Program-made: the position numbers and the translations under genes
Source of the DNA: Castor canadensis
Lineage: Eukaryota > Chordata > Mammalia > Rodentia > Castoridae
Direction: 5' to 3'
Assembly (NCBI RefSeq): GCF_047511655.1
Contig: NC_133398.1
Coordinates: 111,802,332-111,866,331 of the forward strand
Length of the DNA: 64,000 nt
Shown: piece after piece, positions 45,785 through 57,420 of the stretch
Layout of the letters: the number at the start of each line of letters is the position of its first letter
Numbering within the stretch: the stretch's first letter is position 1
Notes under the pieces: generated by a model
Seen by the model: the letters and a program-made list of their open reading frames with translations, nothing else
Databases searched by the model: none
Told to the model about the DNA's origin: nothing

Positions 45785-46480
45785 AATCAACATACAGAGG
45801 AATGATGTCAATGTTTGGCAGAATAGGAAACTTTAGCTCTCAACCTCCCACAGACACACTGATTTTGGCAACCACCCAGGGTCAGGAGAACATTTGTAGG
45901 AGCCTGAGAGTTCAGCAGAGAAGCCTTGGTACCCCGTTAAAGAAAAAGAGATCTACTTTATTTGTATAACAGTTCCTACCCCCAGCAACAAGAACCTTCT
46001 TCAACCAGTGATTTCTCCCACGGGGGAAAATGAGAGACTAATGAGTTCCTGATTTCCCCAACCAAGTGGGATCCTGCTTAAGAGACCAAATTCTTTCTTG
46101 AAAGATTTGGGTAAAGAAATAGTCTGGGGCTAGCTAGGAACAGGAAAAGGGGGGCTCACTGCAAATGGAGCACAAAACTCAACAGAGAGTCATGGATTCT
46201 ACAACTATCTTGCAAACTCTGTCAAAGGACTCACACACAAATTTGTAGAATGCATTACTTGCAGACCCCGCTGCCATAGTCCATATGTGCCTCTAGAAGC
46301 ACCCCAATGACTGGTGCTTTCTGTGCACCTCTCCAGATGGTACACGTGCAAACAGACAGCCCTACTCTGCAGGACTGGGAAAAGTTAATTAACATTGAGC
46401 ACTTCAGGTCACTGCCCTACTGCAAACAAACAGGAAGCTCTCAATACTTGAACTAGCTTGTGAGATGGAGAGAAGGCATA
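45785..46480 (+). mobile_element. Probable older L1-type 5'UTR remnant, sense
   Basis: GCAGAATAGGAAACTTTAGC, CCTCCCACAGACACACTGAT, GGCAACCACCCAGGGTCAGG and GAATGCATTACTTGCAGACC have the pattern I know from 5'UTRs of older mammalian L1 families. It ends about 70 bases before the 5' end of the young L1 and is not homologous to that element's 5'UTR. Assignment is from memory of pattern and should be tested. Confidence 0.45.
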
Positions 46481-46547
46481 CATTCCTAAGACTCTTCTAC
46501 AAGAATGAACAAAGGAGTAGAGTGGGTGGATCTATAGAATTCAGTGA

Positions 46548-48022
46548 GGGAGAGATTCCAAGATGGCGGCTAGAGGTAGGAAGCAGAAAGCGACCCTCCG
46601 ATAGTGAAATCTTGGAGAGACGCTGGAGACACACTTTGCAGGCATAATCACCGAGAAAAGGCATAACTTTGACTCCTCCACACCTCCAGCCGGCGCAGAG
46701 AATCTCCACTTCACGTTAAACGGAGAACCAAGGAGGCCCCCGGGCCGCCAGTGGCCGGCGCCCATAAGGCTTGGGAAGACGCGGACCAGGTGAGCTTCGC
46801 GGTACCGCGGTTCCCCCACAGACAAGCCTGGGCCAGAGCAGCATAGCCCCCTGGACAGACTGACCTCCACCCGGGAAAAAAAGAGAAACTGAGTACTAAG
46901 CAATAAGAACAGTTAAGACACACTGGAAAGAGGGTGGGGCGCCCTGAGTGCTGAAGATTGGGGGAAGGGAATCCTTCCCGGGACTGTAAATAAACGAGCC
47001 GTGCGGGCTGGAGAGGCTCTGGCGGGAGCGGGGCGCACCAGCAACCAGGAGTGGGGACGCTTGTGAGAGGAGGGAAGACCCACTTCCCACGTGAACTGTA
47101 AATAAACACGCAGGCCTGACAACGCGGGGCAGTGTCGCCTTTCCCAGTGTTTGGAAAGGGAAAAGCCTGTAGCAGAGGCCCCCCTCCCCCGCACAGGAGA
47201 ACTCTGAGCAAACAAAGCCTGTGGGACCAGGTGAGTGCTAAGCTCACCCCAGAGATCTGCATAAATAACGCTGCCAGCTACAGGCTGAGAGCAGCAGGCA
47301 GGCAAGCCACAGTTGCAGATTCCACTCTCAGAACTGCCTCCAGACGCTTTTTTTTTCTTTTTCTCCCTACCTTTGATGAGAGAACAACCGAATTACACCT
47401 GCAAGCCGAAAAACTTACTGAAACTGTATTGCATTTGAACTGGGGACACTTGGTGGGGCTTTTTTTTTTTTCTTCTTCTGTGTGTGTGTGAGTGTAGTTT
47501 TGTTCTACTTTATGCATCCCCTTTGATGAGACAACTACAGAACAACATCTGAGGCACCAACTCCAGGACTGGAGATTGAGACGGACATCCAAATTATTAA
47601 GACTGAAATTGCATTGCATATAAACTTGAAAGTTTTTTGGTTTTTTTGGGTTTTTTTGTTTTTTTTAATTTTCTATTTTCCATTTTATTTTAATTCATTT
47701 TTATAAATAGATTTTACTTTCATATACTTATTTTTTATTTTTTTATCTTTGATTTTCAATCCTCTCTCTGTCACTCTATTGTCTGTTCAGCTTACTGTCG
47801 ATTAGTACACTAACACTCCCTGTTTATACCTTTGAAACTCTCTTGTCTGATACCTTGTTCTGCTTTCTCCCTCTTGTCTGTATATTTGTTTTCCTCTTTT
47901 CTTTAACTTCTTGCTTTCCATCTCAGCTCACTCTTCCATTCTCAATATTACCATTGTTATTATTACAAGCTAGAAAATACTTAATTACACACAGTACAGG
48001 GACAGTAACAACACCAAGGACA
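46548..48022 (+). promoter_or_regulatory. L1 5'UTR with CpG-rich internal promoter region
   Basis: The first 550 bases after AAGATGGCGGC (46559-46569) are GC-rich with many CpGs (for example GGTACCGCGG near 46801, GCGGGAGCGGGGCGC near 47022). They then pass into T-rich sequence (47630-47760). L1 5'UTRs contain an RNA polymerase II promoter, and the AAGATGGCG start recalls the YY1-type site at the start of other L1 5'UTRs. That role is inferred. Short open frames here are incidental. Confidence 0.8.
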
Positions 48023-49225
48023 ATGACAGGAAGACAGAAAAAACAAGGAAACCAGTTTCCCCACAGCAAAAAATTAGTACAGGAACCAGAGGGGAATGAA
48101 GAGAACAGAAACTCAGAGCCAGACTCCAACAAAATGAAGATAAACTATGCCAAAGGACCCAATGAAGCCTACAAGAATAATTTAAAAGAAGACATACTAC
48201 AAGTACTCAATGAGAATTTTATAGAGATGATACTGGATAGGGTCAACCAAAATGTACAGGAGACACTCAAGAAATTCCAAGACAATAAAAATAGAGAATT
48301 TGAAAAAGCAAAAGAAGAAATAAAGGAAACCATAGAAGCACTGTATAAACACCAAAGTGAAAGAGAGAACACAATGAATAAATGGATAAATGAACTCAGG
48401 ACAAAAATAGACAATAATAAAGAAGAAAACAGCCAGGATATGGAAAACCTCAGAAAAAAGAACGAAACAGAACTGCAAAACAAAACGGAAGGCCAATCCA
48501 GCAGAATAGAACAAACAGAAGACAGAATCTCAGAACTTGAAGATGAAATGGTAATTAAAGGAAAAACTGAAGAACTATTAATTAAACAACTCAAGACCTG
48601 TGAAAAGAAAATGCAAAAACTCACCGACTCCATCAAAAGACCAAACTTGAGAATCATGGGCATCGAAGAAGGAGAAGAGGTGCAAGCGAAGGGAATGCGT
48701 AATATATTCAACAAAATAATAACGGAAAATTTCCCAAATCTAGAGAAAGATATTCCCATACAAATGCAAGAGGCCTCCAGGACACCAAACAGACCAGATC
48801 AAAATAGAACTACTCCACGACATATCATCATTAAAACAACAAGTTCAGAAACTAAGGAAAGAATATTGAAGGCTGCAAGAGAGAAAAAACAAGTAACATA
48901 CAAAGGTAAACCCATCAAAATCACAGCAGACTTCTCAACAGAAACATTAAAAGCAAGAAGAGCGTGGGGTGAGACCTTCCGGGCACTGAATGAAAATAAC
49001 TTCAACCCCAGGATACTCTACCCAGCAAAGCTATCATTCAAAATAGATGGAGCAATAAAAGTCTTCCATGATAAGCAGAAACTAAAACAATATGTGACCA
49101 CAAAGCCACCATTACAAAAGATTCTGCAAGGGATCCTGCACACAGAAAGTGACACCCAACTTAACCATGAAAAGGCAGGCAGCACCAAACCACAGGATAA
49201 GAAAAAGCAAGACAGTAGAGAGTAA
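48023..49225 (+). CDS. L1 ORF1p, RNA-binding nucleic-acid chaperone, intact
   Basis: A complete 400-residue frame. ORF1p forms trimers that coat L1 RNA in the cytoplasm and act as chaperone during target-primed reverse transcription. Residues 60-205 are rich in Lys and Glu with heptad-type spacing (coiled coil, for example around RIEQTEDRISELEDEM). Residues 206-300 form the RRM-like domain starting RPNLRIMG, with TPRHIII. Residues 301-375 form the C-terminal domain with ARRAWG and YPAKLSF. At 400 residues it is longer than typical primate or mouse ORF1p. The start is the ATG at 48023, aligned to the antisense copy. The frame stays open upstream to an ATG at 47843. Confidence 0.92.
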   Translation: MTGRQKKQGNQFPHSKKLVQEPEGNEENRNSEPDSNKMKINYAKGPNEAYKNNLKEDILQVLNENFIEMILDRVNQNVQETLKKFQDNKNREFEKAKEEIKETIEALYKHQSERENTMNKWINELRTKIDNNKEENSQDMENLRKKNETELQNKTEGQSSRIEQTEDRISELEDEMVIKGKTEELLIKQLKTCEKKMQKLTDSIKRPNLRIMGIEEGEEVQAKGMRNIFNKIITENFPNLEKDIPIQMQEASRTPNRPDQNRTTPRHIIIKTTSSETKERILKAAREKKQVTYKGKPIKITADFSTETLKARRAWGETFRALNENNFNPRILYPAKLSFKIDGAIKVFHDKQKLKQYVTTKPPLQKILQGILHTESDTQLNHEKAGSTKPQDKKKQDSRE

Positions 49226-49275
49226 CATCAAGTTAGGTACACACAATCAAACCTTCAAACAACTAAGATAACTAA

Positions 49276-52200
49276 ATGGCAGGAATCACCACATACCTAT
49301 CAGTACTAACACTTAATGTTAATGGACTTAATTCACCCATCAAAAGACACCGTTTGACAAAATGGATTAAAAAAGAAGATCCAACAATTTGTTGCTTACA
49401 GGAGACTCATCTCACCGACAGAAATAAGCATATGCTTAGGATGAAAGGCTGGAAGAAGATTTACCAAGCCAATGGCCCCCGAAAACAAGCAGGAGTAGCA
49501 ATACTTATCTCTGACAAAGTAGACTTCAAACCTACATTGATCAAACGAGATAAAGAAGGACATTCCATACTAATAAAAGGGGAAATAGACCAAAAGGAAA
49601 TAATATATCATCAATCTGTACGCACCCAATGTCAACGCACCCAATTTCATCAAACATACCCTGAAAGACCTAAAAGCATATATAAACGCCAACACAGTGG
49701 TTGTGGGAGACGTTAACACTCCATTATCATCAATAGATAGGTCATCCAACCAAAAACTCAATAAAGAAATCCAAGATCTAAAATATGCAATAGATCAAGT
49801 GGACCTAGTAGATGTCTACAGAACATTTCATCCAACCTCTACACAATATACATTCTTCTCAGCAGCCCATGGAACCTTCTCCAAAATAGATCATATCCTA
49901 GGGCACAAAGCAAGCCTCAGCAAATATAAGAAAATAGAAATAATACCATGCATACTATCTGACCACAATGCAGTAAAAGTAGAACTCAACAACAAAAGTA
50001 AAGACAAAAAACATGCAAACAGCTGGAAACTAAATAACTCATTACTTAATGAAGAATGGATCATCGATGCAATAAAAGAGGAAATTAAAATGTTCCTAGA
50101 AGTCAATGAAAATGAAAACACAACCTACCGGAACCTATGGGACACAGCTAAGGCAGTCTTGAGAGTAAAGTTTATAGCCATGAGTGCATATATTAAAAAG
50201 ATTGAAAGATCCCAAATCAATGACCTAATGATACATCTCAAACTCCTAGAAAAACAAGAACAAGCAACTCCCAAAACAAATAGAAGGAGAGAAATAATAA
50301 AAATAAGAGCTGAAATCAACGAAATAGAAACCAAATAAACCATACAAAGAATTAATGAAACAAAAAGTTGGTTCTTTGAAAAAATAAACAAGATCGATAG
50401 ACCCCTGGCAAACCTGACTAAAATGAGGAGAGAAAAAACCCAAATTAGTAGAATTAGGAATGCAAAAGGGGAGATAACAACAAACACCATGGAAGTCCAG
50501 GAAATCATCAGAGACTACTTTGAGAACCTATATTCAAATAAATTTGAAAATGTAAAAGAAATGGACAGATTTCTAGATACATATGATCATCCAAAACTGA
50601 ACCAAGAGGAAATTAATCACCTGAATAGACCTATAACACAAAATGAAATTGAAGCAGCAATCAAGAGTCTCCCCAAAAAGAAAAGTCCAGGACCTGATGG
50701 ATTCTCTGCTGAATTCTATCAGACCTTTAAAGAAGAACTGATACCAGCCCTCCTTAAACTGTTCCACGAAATAGAAAGGGAAGGAAAACTGCCAAACACA
50801 TTTTATGAAGCCAGTATTAGACTTATCCCAAAACCAGGCAAAGACACCTCCAAAAAGGAGAACTATAGGCCAATCTCCCTAATGAACATTGATGCAAAAA
50901 TCCTCAACAAAATAATGGCAAATCGAATTCAGCAATACATCAAAAAGATTATTCACCACGACCAGGTAGGCTTCATCCCAGGGATGCAGGGGTGGTTCAA
51001 CATACGAAAATCAATAAACGTAATAAACCACATTAACAGAAGCAAAGACAAAAACCACTTGATCATTTCAATAGATGCAGAAAAAGCCTTTGATAAGATC
51101 CAACATCATTTCATGATAAAAGCTCTAAGAAAACTAGGAATAGAAGGAAAGTTCCTCAACATTATAAAAGCTATATATGACAAACCTACAGCCAGCATTA
51201 TACTTAACGGAGAAAAATTAAAACCATTCCCTCTAAAATCAGGAACCAGACAAGGATGCCCACTATCTCCACTCCTATTCAACATAGTACTGGAATTCCT
51301 AGCCAGAGCAATTAGGCAAGAAGAAGGAATAAAAGGAATACAAATAGGTAAAGAAACTGTCAAAATATCCCTATTTGCAGACGACATGATCCTATACCTT
51401 AAAGACCCAAAAAACTCGACTCAGAAGCTTCTAGACATCATCAATAGCTATAGCAAGGTAGCAGGATATAAAATCAACATAGAAAAATCATTAGCATTTC
51501 TATACACTAACAATGAGCAAACGGAAAAAGAATGTATGAAAACAATTCCATTTACAATAGCCTCAAACAAAATCAAATACCTAGGTGTAAACCTAACAAA
51601 AGATGTGAAAGACCTTTACAAGGAAAACTACACTTCTGAAGAAAGAGATTGAGGAAGACTATAGAAAGTGGAGAGATCTCCCATGCTCATGGATTGGTAG
51701 AATCAACATAGTAAAAATGTCGATACTCCCCAAAGTAATCTACATGTTTAATGCAATTCTCATCAAAATTCCAATGACATTCATTAAAGAGATTGAAAAA
51801 TCTACTGTTAAATTTATATGGAAACACAAGAGGCCACGAATAGCCAAGGCAATACTCAGTCAAAAGAACAATGCAGGAGGTATCACAATACCTGACTTCA
51901 AACTATATTACAAAGCAATAACAATAAAAACAGCATGGTACTGGCACAAAAACAGACATGAAGACCAGTGGAACAGAATAGAGGATCCAGATATAAAGCC
52001 ACACAACTATGAGCAACTTATCTTTGACAAAGGAGCTAAAATTATACGATGGAGAAATAGAAGCCTCTTCAACAAAAACTGCTGGGAAAACTGGTTAGCA
52101 GTCTGCAAAAAACTGAAACTAGATCCATGTATATCACCCTATACCAAGATTAACTCAAAATGGATCAAGGATCTTAATATCAGTCCCCAAACTCTTAAGT

Positions 52201-53093
52201 TGATACAAGAAAGAATAGGAAATACTCTGGAGTTAGTAGGTATAGGTAAGAACTTTCTCAATGAAACCCCAGCAGCACAGCAACTAAGAGATAGCATAGA
52301 TAAATGGGACCTCATAAAACTAAAAAGCTTCTGTTCATCAAAAGAAATGGTCTCTAAACTGAAGAGAACACCCACAGAGTGGGAGAAAATATTTGCCAAT
52401 TATACATCAGACAAAGGACTGATAACCAGAATATACAGGGAACTTAAAAAACTAAATTCTCCCAAAACTAATGAACCAATAAAGAAATGGGCATGTGAAC
52501 TAAACAGAACTTTCTCAAAAGAAGAAATTCAAATGGCCAGAAAACACATGAAAAAATGCTCACCATGTCTAGCAATAAAGGAAATGCAAATTAAAACCAC
52601 ACTAAGATTCCACCTCACCCCTGTTAGAATAGCCATCATCAGCAACACCACCAACAACAGGTGTTGGCGAGGATGCGGGGAAAAAGGAACCCTCTTACAC
52701 TGTTGGTGGGAATGTAAACTAGTACAACCACTCTGGAAAAAAATTTGGAGGCTACTTAAAAAGCTGGACATCGATCTACCATTTGATCCAGCAATACCAC
52801 TTTTGGGGATATACCCAAAAGACTATTACTCCAAAGGCACCTGCACATCCATGTTTATTGCGGCACTATTCACAATAGCCAAGTTATGGAAACAGCCAAG
52901 ATGCCCCAGCACAGACGAATGGATTAAGAAAATGTGGTATCTATACACAATGGAATTCTATGCAGCCATGAAGAAGAACGAAATGTTATCATTCGCTGGT
53001 AAATGGATGGAACTGGAGAACATCATTCTGAGTGAGGTTAGCCTGGCCCAAAAGACCAAAAATCGTATGTTCTCCCTCATATGTGGACATTAG
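49276..53093 (+). pseudogene. L1 ORF2p (endonuclease and reverse transcriptase), three lesions
   Basis: The endonuclease has QETH (catalytic Glu 49402-49404), GDVN (Asp 49709-49711) and SDH (49958-49966). The reverse transcriptase has [38 protein letters not shown] and FADD (51374-51385). The C-terminal Cys-rich motif C-x3-C-x7-H-x4-C spans 52662-52715. All key residues are present. Lesions are a 2-bp deletion in an AT run near 49603-49613, a TAA at 50336-50338, and a 2-bp deletion in an AC run near 51629-51633. Pieces therefore lie in three frames: 49276-49716, 49697-51652 (with the stop inside), and 51717-53093. Confidence 0.95.
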
Positions 53094-53584
53094 ATCAAGG
53101 GCAAACACAACAAGGGGATTGGACTATGAGCACATGATAAACGCGAGAGCACACAAGGGAGGGGTGAGGATAGGTAAGACACCTAAAAAACTAGCTAGCA
53201 TTTGTTGCCCTTAATGCAGAGAAACTAAAGCAGATACCTTAAAAGGAACTGAGGCCAATAGGAAAAGGGGAACAGGTACTAGAGAAAAGGTTAGATCAAA
53301 AAGAATTAACCTAGAAGGTAACACCCATGCACAGGAAATCAATGTGAGTCAATGCCCTGTATAGCTATCCTTATCTCAACCAGCAAAACCCCTTGTTCCT
53401 TCCTATTAATGCTTATACTGTCTCTACAACAAAATTAGAGATAAGGGTAAAATAGTTTCTGCTGGGTATTGAGGGGGGGGGGAGCGGGAGGGGGTGGAGT
53501 GGGTGGTAAGGGAGGGGGTGGGGGCAGGGGGGAGAAATGAATCAAGCCTTGTATGCACATATGAATAATAAAAGAAAAAAAAAA
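53094..53584 (+). terminator. L1 3'UTR with G-rich tract, AATAAA and poly(A) tail
   Basis: It follows the ORF2 stop. Several runs of three or more G lie between 53471 and 53533, enough for G-quadruplex formation. AATAAA is at 53567-53572, just before the poly(A) tail (53575-53584). The same 3'UTR type appears antisense at 2958-3337 and 62105-62436. Confidence 0.9.
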
Positions 53585-53695
53585 GTTCTCCAAGGTATAT
53601 TTAGTGAAAAGAGTATTCACAGAACAACATATGTAGAATGTTTTTGCATTGGTAACAGGAAGGAAGAAGGAAAGAAAGTAAAAGAAAAAGGTATG

Positions 53696-53698
<3 letters not shown>

Positions 53699-53735
<37 letters not shown>

Positions 53736-53740
53736 TGTGT
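53699..53740. repeat. (GT)n microsatellite
   Basis: About 20 GT units with one TTTG interruption, 115 bp past the L1 tail. Confidence 0.93.
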
Positions 53741-54320
53741 ATACAGTGTGTATGATGGGGGAGACCCTGGAAATGTAAACAGCAAATAGATGTTACAGAT
53801 TGCCTCTGACAGGAATAAAATTAGCAAATGATGAGGGGAAACTCACTTTTCACTCCACAGATTTGTCTATTGTTTGAAATATTTCAGGGAGATGATCAAA
53901 ATGTCTTCTCTAATAAGAAGACTCTCTCCCAAAGCATTCGTCCACCAAGACCAGTAGTTTATTTCAATAATCAAGGCAAAGAATGGTGAGGTCATTAATC
54001 AGGATGAAAGGGAATCAGGAAAATGTGAAATACTCTTGAGGTGGGAATGAGAGTGTAGTGACTGAGCAGACATAATGGGCTTGGGGAGAAGAAATGCTAG
54101 GATGACTCAGAGGTCTCGGACTTTTCGGGAGTAGGTGAATGGCAACACAGATGCAGGAGGGAAAGGTTGTAAATTCAATTTAAGACATGCCACCCTTAAG
54201 AGGTCCACAGAACAGTAGGTGGGCACATTGCATCCACAGTCCCCAACACAGATGCAGGTAACACCCTTGCCTTTAGCCCACAATGTGGGTCCAAGATGTC
54301 ATCATCTCTCCTGATTGTCT
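53741..54320. other. Spacer, perhaps an old unnamed repeat
   Basis: No gene. The part 53990-54150 (GAAGAAATGCTAGGATGACT) resembles a widespread old mammalian repeat whose name I cannot give with confidence. Confidence 0.3.
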
Positions 54321-54689
54321 CTTAATTGACTCTATGTTTATTCCTACCTGTCCAACTGGCTCTCCAAGCAAAAGACAAAAAGCCAGTGGCTTTCCTCTAC
54401 CTTTGTCAAGGTCCAGAGGGCTGTAAATTTGGCCTGGGCTACTCCACCTGCCCCAGCTCCACACACTCCAGCTACAGGGCCACTCTCTGCCTCCATCTCC
54501 ACCCCCTCCAATGGCCCCAAATGTGCTCATGCATGAGCACCAATGCATATGTACTTTACCACCTTCCAGATGGTTCCACCCAATATTCAGGGCTCTATTT
54601 CTATATCATCTCCCAGCACAGTCTCCCTTGATTTACACATCACCATGGCCAGCAAAGTCTCTGGTACTTTCCCTCCTGTCTTCCCCATC

Positions 54690-54800
54690 AGCACTGAAAG
54701 GGCAGGAAGTCAGTTCAATCCACCACTTTATTCCCTGCTCCTAGCACAGCATCCCCTGAATGGAGGCTCAATAAATCCCCATTGAATTGAAGAACTGATT
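54690..54800 (+). mobile_element. Probable L2 (LINE-2) 3' end, sense
   Basis: ACTTTATTCCCTGCTCCTAG, CACAGCATCCCCTGAATGGA, GGCTCAATAAATCCCCATTG and AATTGAAGAACTGATTCATA keep the pattern of the L2 3' end (a short tandem of TGAAT-like ends after CTCAATAAAT). Upstream text from about 54330 may also be L2 but is not clear. Confidence 0.6.
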
Positions 54801-56335
54801 CATAAATCCATAGAGGATAGATACAGTGATGAATGGGTGGATGGAGAGGAGAAAACTGTTCAAACACAATCCAAAAACAAAATTGAGACAAAAACAGAGC
54901 TGCCTAGGAACTCAACTTCAAGCAGAGGCCTTTGAATGAGGCTGTGGGTCACTGGTGTCAGGGCTGCAGTGAGGGCAGTCCAGCTGGAAAAGGGGCTGTA
55001 GGTTCCACACTGAAAGACCCTACTGAGACTTTTCCAGAACACTGTCCATGGACCAGGAGAAGCCAATCACTGCATGGGGGTGTGAATAAGAAGAGAGGTG
55101 AAGTGTGGAAGGAGGGATTCCAAAAGGAAAACTGGAGGCTTAAATGGGAGGCAAGAAGAAAGAAAGTCTGTTTAGTGTAGGAGAGATCAAAGGAGGATGC
55201 CAGTACACTTATATAACAAGCAGAAAAACAAAGATAATTCGTATGAAACACCTAGCATTTCCTAATTATTGTGCCACATTACACTACCATCTACACCTTG
55301 ACCTTGTCCCAGGTGTCTGTGTGGTGTACAACTCTGCAAACTACCACTGCAAAGTAGTGGCTGATCACCCATCAACACCAGAACACTACAAATCATGATG
55401 CATTGTCCAGCTGTTAACCTCCTGCCACCACACCCTGCCCAGGGGTCCTAATCGAGATGGTAAACAGAGGCAGCCAGAGGGAGAGAGTAACACAATGAAG
55501 GGTAACCATCTGTGTTCCACGTGGTGACAGCAGAATTCTCCCATCTGGCCATCTTTTGGGGAGTATTATTTTCTTCTCCCACCTCAGTTAATAAGTCACT
55601 GTGCAAACAATCTATTACAGGAGTTGTGACTTTCAAGGGAAAAAAATCACAGCTTAGTTCTTTGGATAGGGCAGTCATTACCTCCTCCAACATAGAAGAT
55701 TTTTTCAAAGCAGTTTCTCCATCCTGGACACCAGAGTAGACCACGGAACCCTTGGCCCTAGGGAGGAGTGGGCAGGCAGAATGTGTCAAGGGCTGCCAAG
55801 CATCCGAAGGTGGACAATCAGAGGACAAGGGTAAGTGTCTCAGAATCTAGAGCAGGAGGGGCTCAGGGTCATAGGCTGCTCAAGCCCCTTGCCCATCTGA
55901 CCACTGACTTTCCATTTACAGCTAAGCTTTCAGGAAGAGCCTGATCCCTGGCTAGTTCCATTTTTTGACAGGACTTATTTACCATGTGTTTTTTTTTTTT
56001 CCAATTTGGTCCATGCCAAATAAAAGCATGCATCAAAATAGTTTCTAAAAATGCATAAGAGCAAATCTTAAGTGGAGGAAATTGGATCTATAAGTTGTTA
56101 TTTTTATAAATAGTCAATACCTGAACACAGAAGCATGCATCCCTCCCGGGTACCTAAGTAGATTCTGTCCTGTTACCACACATGATGGCTTCAAGTGCTG
56201 CTGCTAAATTTGCCCCTCTTCCCGGGGTGACCTGAGCTGGATGTTTGGGTTTCTCCAGGTGCAGGTAGCCATCTGAGCCACCACAACAAGCAGTCAAGGA
56301 ACCTTACCACTATTCCTATAAAGACCTACTTACAG
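54801..56335. other. Spacer without recognised feature
   Basis: Balanced to AT-rich sequence. Open frames up to 126 codons occur on both strands with no recognisable domain and overlap each other, so I do not call genes. No clear repeat seen. Confidence 0.4.
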
Positions 56336-56339
56336 CTCT

Positions 56340-56700
56340 GTTTTGGTGACAAAAGTATTTGAGATAATCAAATTAAATGAAGGAAATGTTCATTTTGGTT
56401 CACAGTTCCATCCATGTTCACTAGGCCCAACTACTGTGGGCCTCTGGTGAGGTAGCACATCATGGTGGGAACAGGTGGCAGGGCCAAGCAGCTCACCTCA
56501 GGGCAGCCAGGAAGCAAAAAGGGAGAAAGGAAGGGGCAGGGATCACAATAATCCCCTTTAAGGGCACATCCCCAATGATTTCACTTCCTTCTACTAGACC
56601 TTATCTCCTAAAGGCTCCACCACTTCCCAGCAGTGCCACAGTCTTACAGCCAAGACTAGCACAGGGCCTTAAGGACATTCCAGATCCAAACAGTACCATC
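56340..56700 (-). mobile_element. MaLR/ERV-type LTR remnant, antisense
   Basis: AAAAGTATTTGAGATAATCA, CATTTTGGTTCACAGTTCCA, GGTGAGGTAGCACATCATGG, CCTAAAGGCTCCACCAC and CATTCCAGATCCAAACAG follow the same order as 39820-40185. The two segments are therefore probably copies of one family. Confidence 0.55.
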
Positions 56701-56879
56701 TTATGAGCAGAGGACCTAGTTTATCTGTAGTTCTGTGTCCATTCACAGGAAAACATCAACAAGTGTTTGAGGAATATTCTAGAGGTTTCTCTAACCAATT
56801 CCCATAGGAACAGTAACAAATCAGAGATCCTTCCAGCTGACATCCCATTGTCATCTCCCATCCTACACCTCAGGGAGGA

Positions 56880-57420
56880 TGAACCTCTCTACATGATTCA
56901 GGTCACAGGTGGCCACCCCAGATAAGATTTCAACAGGGGATGGGTGTGTATTTAAATGGGCCCCTGAGTCTTCAGATATTTGATTAAACAATATTTGGGT
57001 GTGTCTGTGAGGAAGGCTTTGGACAAAATGAACATTTGAATTATCAGACTGAGTGAACACATAGCCCTCCCTAATGTAGGTGGACCTTGTCCAATCAGTA
57101 GACCTGAATAGAATAAAAACTCTGAACCTTCCCAGAACAAGAGGAAACTCCTCCTGCCTTGCTGCATTGTTGTGGGATTTGGGGGTTTACCTGCTTTTAA
57201 TCTCAAACTGAAACATCAGTTCCTCCTGCATCTCAAGTCCACCAGCATCAGGAATGGAGAGCACCCCACCATTTCTCTTGGACGTCTAGCTGGTCTGCCC
57301 TGCAGACCTCAGAACCAGCCTATCTCTAAGCTTGTGTAAGTCAATTCCTTGAAGTCCATCTCTTATATTATAAGAGCCCATCTGATTTTTCTTTGATGAA
57401 CCCTGACCAACAGAACCATT
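56880..57420. mobile_element. Old mammalian interspersed repeat, class uncertain
   Basis: GGTGTGTCTGTGAGGAAGGC, AACATTTGAATTATCAGACT, GTAGGTGGACCTTGTCCAAT, GAAACTCCTCCTGCC, CTGAAACATCAGTTCCTCCT and a closing GATGAACCCTGACCAACAGA follow the order of a common placental-mammal repeat that I remember but cannot name safely. No protein is encoded. Confidence 0.5.

Larger units (their letters stand above)
46548..53584 (+). mobile_element. Full-length, nearly intact L1 (LINE-1) retrotransposon, sense
   Basis: The order is 5'UTR (46548-48022), intact ORF1 (48023-49225), 50-bp spacer, ORF2 (49276-53093, three lesions), 3'UTR with G-rich tract and AATAAA (53567-53572), and poly(A). It is by far the best preserved L1 of the window. 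The 5' end is set by alignment with the antisense copy, whose end is fixed by a target-site duplication. I found no convincing target-site duplication for this one. It cannot move by itself with a broken ORF2, but was recently active on the evolutionary scale. Confidence 0.95.

Noticed and set aside
46465..47491. Open frames around the 5' end of the sense L1
   Set aside because: They lie in the GC-rich 5'UTR, overlap on both strands and are not part of ORF0-like or ORF1 frames that I can support.
47923..51387. Minus-strand open frames opposite ORF1 and ORF2 of the sense L1
   Set aside because: They are antisense shadows of the L1 coding frames, with low-complexity Phe/Ser/Leu-rich products.
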